Source: Nitrososphaerales archaeon TH1920 (GTDB lineage Archaea > Thermoproteota > Nitrososphaeria > Nitrososphaerales > Nitrososphaeraceae). Taken from it: DNA of 8,515 nt. Shown in pieces: positions 7,058 to 8,515 of this stretch; the stretch's first letter is position 1, and each line of letters opens with the position of its first letter. Made by a program: the position numbers and the translations under genes. Where the stretch lies: positions 1 to 8,515 of the forward strand of contig JAATVM010000154.1 of the NCBI GenBank assembly GCA_014523495.1. Reading direction: 5' to 3'. The notes under the pieces were generated by a model. It was not told the origin of the DNA, did not search any database, and saw only the letters and a program-made list of their open reading frames with translations.

Positions 7058-7369
7058 ATGAAAACCAGTACAGTTTTGCCCTTCAGCATTATACTAATTG
7101 CTGTAGTAACAGTAGCTTTGACTTTTGGTACTATTTCGATGACATATGCTCAAAACACAACAGATGTAGAACAGGTAAAGGATTATCTTAATCAGGCAAT
7201 GCAAGCAATAGACAGTGCCAATAATACCCAGGCGCTAAAACTAGTAGAACAAGCGTCGGATCAACTTGAGAATATGACAGGAGTCGTAACTGAAGGTGAA
7301 GAAGGTGAAGAAGGTGAAGAAGGTGAAGAAGGTGAAGAAGGTGAGGGCAAAGAAGACACTGACGAGTAG
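7058..7369 (+). CDS. Small exported protein with acidic Glu-Glu-Gly repeat tail
   Basis: A 103-residue protein I cannot assign to a named family. Residues 1-31 are a signal peptide (MKTS, hydrophobic core, MTYA before QN), closely similar in its cleavage region to the cupredoxin-like protein upstream. Residues 34-72 form a likely amphipathic helix or coiled coil (VEQVKDYLNQAMQAIDSANN, then QALKLVEQASDQLENM), resembling the small helical exported proteins common in this archaeal group. Residues 79-97 are tandem Glu-Glu-Gly, ending in acidic KEDTDE. The tail carries over a dozen acidic residues and could bind cations or stay extended in the pseudoperiplasm. It has its own promoter and no operon partner. 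Tail length may vary between strains because the DNA is a 9-base tandem repeat. Confidence 0.82.
   Translation: MKTSTVLPFSIILIAVVTVALTFGTISMTYAQNTTDVEQVKDYLNQAMQAIDSANNTQALKLVEQASDQLENMTGVVTEGEEGEEGEEGEEGEEGEGKEDTDE
7295..7348 (+). repeat. 9-base tandem repeat GGTGAAGAA, five perfect copies plus one degenerate
   Basis: Five exact copies span 7295-7339 and a sixth, GGTGAGGGC, follows. Each unit codes Gly-Glu-Glu in frame, so copy-number change would alter tail length without a frameshift. Confidence 0.92.
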
Positions 7370-7390
7370 GCTGAGTGCGTCTAAGAAGTA

Positions 7391-7411
7391 GACAACAAAG
7401 ATGAAGTTGTC
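7391..7411 (+). terminator. Possible hairpin after the small exported protein gene
   Basis: GACAAC (7391-7396) pairs with GTTGTC (7406-7411) around a nine-base loop, 22 bases past the stop codon, followed by AT-rich sequence but no clear T-run. A terminator role is possible but weakly supported. Confidence 0.25.
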
Positions 7412-7442
7412 CAATTATATATTATACTCCGGAAATGAAGTT

Positions 7443-7458
7443 AATACACTAGTGTATT
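7443..7458. promoter_or_regulatory. Perfect 16-base palindrome AATACACTAGTGTATT
   Basis: The two halves are exact reverse complements with no spacer. It sits between the small exported protein gene and the recombinase remnant, directly before the repeat motif at 7459-7478. It could be a dimeric protein-binding site or a relic of the mobile element. No T-run follows, so a terminator is less likely. Confidence 0.4.
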
Positions 7459-7544
7459 GAATCCCACCGAACCGGGTAAGTGTACGGATTCTTATACTTT
7501 TGAATATAGAGTAAATACTACTTGGAGTGAAATTCAAAAATGGT
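7459..7544 (+). repeat. Dispersed short repeat, copy B (two separated motifs)
   Basis: GAATCCCACCGAACCGGGTA (7459-7478) and ACTTGGAGTGAAATTC with AAAAATGG (7520-7543) match the two motifs at 3646-3665 and 3625-3646, in swapped order and about 40 bases apart. The first motif resembles the end of a tRNA T-arm plus acceptor stem, but no tRNA is present. Confidence 0.45.
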
Positions 7545-7735
7545 AATGAAGTTATCTGCCACCTTAGGAGATATTGATAGCATTCCTAATCCTCTAATGC
7601 TACTAATGTCAAGGAATTTCATGAATATTTGAAAGCATAGGAACTTCAGAAAACTATCAGAATCGGAATATAAAACAGCTAATTGGTTATGCAAGTTTTT
7701 TGGAGGGAAGATATTACATTCTAGAAATAAATAAA
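7540..7735 (+). pseudogene. Tyrosine recombinase remnant, N-terminal part, frameshifted
   Basis: Three reading frames in succession spell the N-terminal SAM-like core-binding part of a thaumarchaeal-type tyrosine recombinase, as I remember the family. Frame one, from the ATG at 7540, gives LGDIDSIPNP (to about 7593). Frame two gives NATNVKEFHEYLKA (7596-7637) and a TAG at 7638-7640. Frame three gives SENYQNRNIKQLIGYASFL (7646-7702). Intact relatives read like SIPNP-NA-LVKEFHEYLKS-DTSENYQN-NIK-LI-YAKFLG. At least two frameshifts and one stop make it non-functional. The remainder of the gene is absent: the sequence runs into the 3' end of the opposing repeat-protein gene. Assignment is by recall, not search, but the order and spacing across frames are hard to get by chance. 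Confidence 0.65.
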
Positions 7736-7741
7736 AAAAGT
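7725..7741 (-). terminator. T-tract terminator of the repeat-protein gene
   Basis: On the minus strand, ACTTTTTTTATTTATTT starts about ten bases after the TAG stop (7752-7754). It is a good archaeal U-rich terminator and overlaps the end of the recombinase remnant on the other strand. Confidence 0.45.
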
Positions 7742-7751
7742 ACAGAAGATA

Positions 7752-8515
7752 CTAGTTACCGGTATCATCAGCGGCATTGTTGTTATTGTCAGCGGCATTG
7801 TTGTTATTGGCATTATTGGATATTTGGTTCTGGAAATAGTTTGTATCTTCAGAACAGTGCACTATTTCCCGATCAGTAAGATTATCTCCTATTTTTCCTG
7901 CTAGGTCTATGCAATCTTGCGTTTCTTGATCTGCCCCTTGATAGGCACCTGAATCTTGGAAAGCATTCAAAGCTATGTCTTCATCAGCTACGACACGATT
8001 TTTTATGTCATCTACTAGTTCGTTGAGATCATCATAATCTTCAGGGTTGTTTGCGCTAGTATTAGAGGGCACACCATTATTATTATCTTGAGTGTTTGAG
8101 GACTGAGTGTTATCTTGAGTGTTTGAGGACTGAGTGTTATCTTGAGTGTTTGAGGACTGAGTGTTATCTTGAGTGTTTGAGGACGGAGAAACATTAGTAT
8201 TGGTATCTGTATTAGAAGTCGTGGGACCATCGGAAGTTGATGTACCAGCGGTTCCGGTATCTGTGGATGTGCCGGTATCGGAAGTAGAAGTGGTAGTCGT
8301 ACCATCAGAAGGAGTACCAGCGGTTCCATCCTGCATCGACTTTGTTACGAATTCTTTGGCTTCAGCTTCTGTGAACTTTCCTGTTTTCACAAGTTCATTA
8401 ATCAAATTGTTTTCTTTAACATTACCCGTAGCTGGTGCAGTATCGGTATTGGTAGCTGGTGCAGTATCGGTATTGGTAGCTGGTGCAGTATCGGTATTGG
8501 TAGCTGGTGCAGTAT
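7752..8515 (-). CDS. Thr/Asn/Ser/Gln-rich repeat protein, partial (5' end beyond the window)
   Basis: The frame is open to the right edge, so the N-terminus, and any signal peptide, is not seen; about 253 residues are visible. In order: TNTDTAPA octapeptide repeats (8430-8515), a short helical segment LINELVKTGKFTEAEAKEFV (about 8346-8405), a Thr/Ser/Gly/Asp-rich linker, SSNTQDNTQ nonapeptide repeats (8083-8184), a more complex acidic block (7818-8048; DLNELVDDIKNRV to VHCSEDTNYF) with two Cys (codons 7911-7913 and 7854-7856) that could form a disulfide, and an Asn-rich tail with NNNNAAD repeats. A TTG at 8403-8405 could be read as a start, but the upstream frame is clearly coding. The composition suggests an exported or surface-attached protein with disordered, possibly glycosylated linkers. 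I recognise no family. Confidence 0.82.
   Translation of the reverse strand, partial: TAPATNTDTAPATNTDTAPATNTDTAPATGNVKENNLINELVKTGKFTEAEAKEFVTKSMQDGTAGTPSDGTTTTSTSDTGTSTDTGTAGTSTSDGPTTSNTDTNTNVSPSSNTQDNTQSSNTQDNTQSSNTQDNTQSSNTQDNNNGVPSNTSANNPEDYDDLNELVDDIKNRVVADEDIALNAFQDSGAYQGADQETQDCIDLAGKIGDNLTDREIVHCSEDTNYFQNQISNNANNNNAADNNNNAADDTGN
7770..7811 (-). repeat. 21-base tandem repeat, two copies, coding Asn-rich tail
   Basis: Copies at 7770-7790 and 7791-7811 differ at one base. Each codes a run of Asn followed by Ala-Ala, so the C-terminal tail is NNNNAAD twice. The unit is a multiple of three. Confidence 0.85.
8083..8184 (-). repeat. 27-base tandem repeat, about 3.8 copies, coding SSNTQDNTQ
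   Basis: Units begin at 8083, 8110, 8137 and 8164; the first three are identical and the last diverges after 8184. Near-identity at the DNA level points to recent duplication. The frame is kept. Confidence 0.92.
8430..8515 (-). repeat. 24-base tandem repeat, at least 3.5 copies, coding TNTDTAPA
   Basis: Units begin at 8430, 8454, 8478 and 8502 and are identical as far as seen. The array runs off the window edge, so its full copy number is unknown. Confidence 0.92.

Noticed and set aside
3800..7735. The two recombinase remnants as one integrase split by an inserted element.
   Set aside because: Both are on the plus strand, but the fragment from the later part of the protein comes first and the N-terminal part last, the wrong order for a simple insertion.
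8083..8515. Regular 24- and 27-base repeats suggested a CRISPR array.
   Set aside because: Units are directly adjacent with no unique spacers, and they code in-frame peptide repeats.

Overview
The window reads as chromosomal DNA from an ammonia-oxidising archaeon of the Nitrososphaeria (Thaumarchaeota). The clues are two short exported proteins with near-identical signal-peptide ends (SYA|QN and TYA|QN), a plastocyanin-like secreted protein, stand-alone CBS-pair proteins, an M50 protease with a CBS tail, AT-rich archaeal TATA-like elements close to the start codons, and decayed tyrosine-recombinase pieces of the type I associate with this group. The low G+C would fit a Nitrosocosmicus-like genome better than Nitrososphaera itself. 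That placement is inference from protein style, not a database result.

Layout. 64-2829 (-) is a complete P2-type cation-transporting ATPase with a full set of SERCA-like Ca2+ ligands. It is divergent from an exported cupredoxin-fold protein (3138-3572, +) that has lost most of its copper ligands. A gene-poor stretch follows, holding a decayed tyrosine-recombinase fragment (about 3800-3988, +). Next is an intramembrane metalloprotease of family M50 with two CBS domains (4021-5178, +), convergent with a small CBS-pair protein (5470-5919, -). After a 516-base gap comes a second CBS-pair protein (6436-6942, +), then a small exported protein with a Glu-Glu-Gly repeat tail (7058-7369, +). A second recombinase remnant, from the other end of such a gene and frameshifted, lies at 7540-7735 (+). 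The window closes with the 3' part of a Thr/Asn/Ser/Gln-rich repeat protein (7752 to beyond 8515, -) that runs off the right edge.

The genes form no obvious operon. Nearly all are monocistronic with their own intergenic regions. Themes are membrane ion transport, nucleotide-sensing CBS modules (three genes), exported or surface proteins, and scars of mobile elements. I find no CRISPR array, no RNA gene and no clearly new multi-gene system. The most notable points are the two recombinase remnants that share a short flanking sequence, the cupredoxin without copper ligands, and the in-frame tandem repeats in the two low-complexity proteins.
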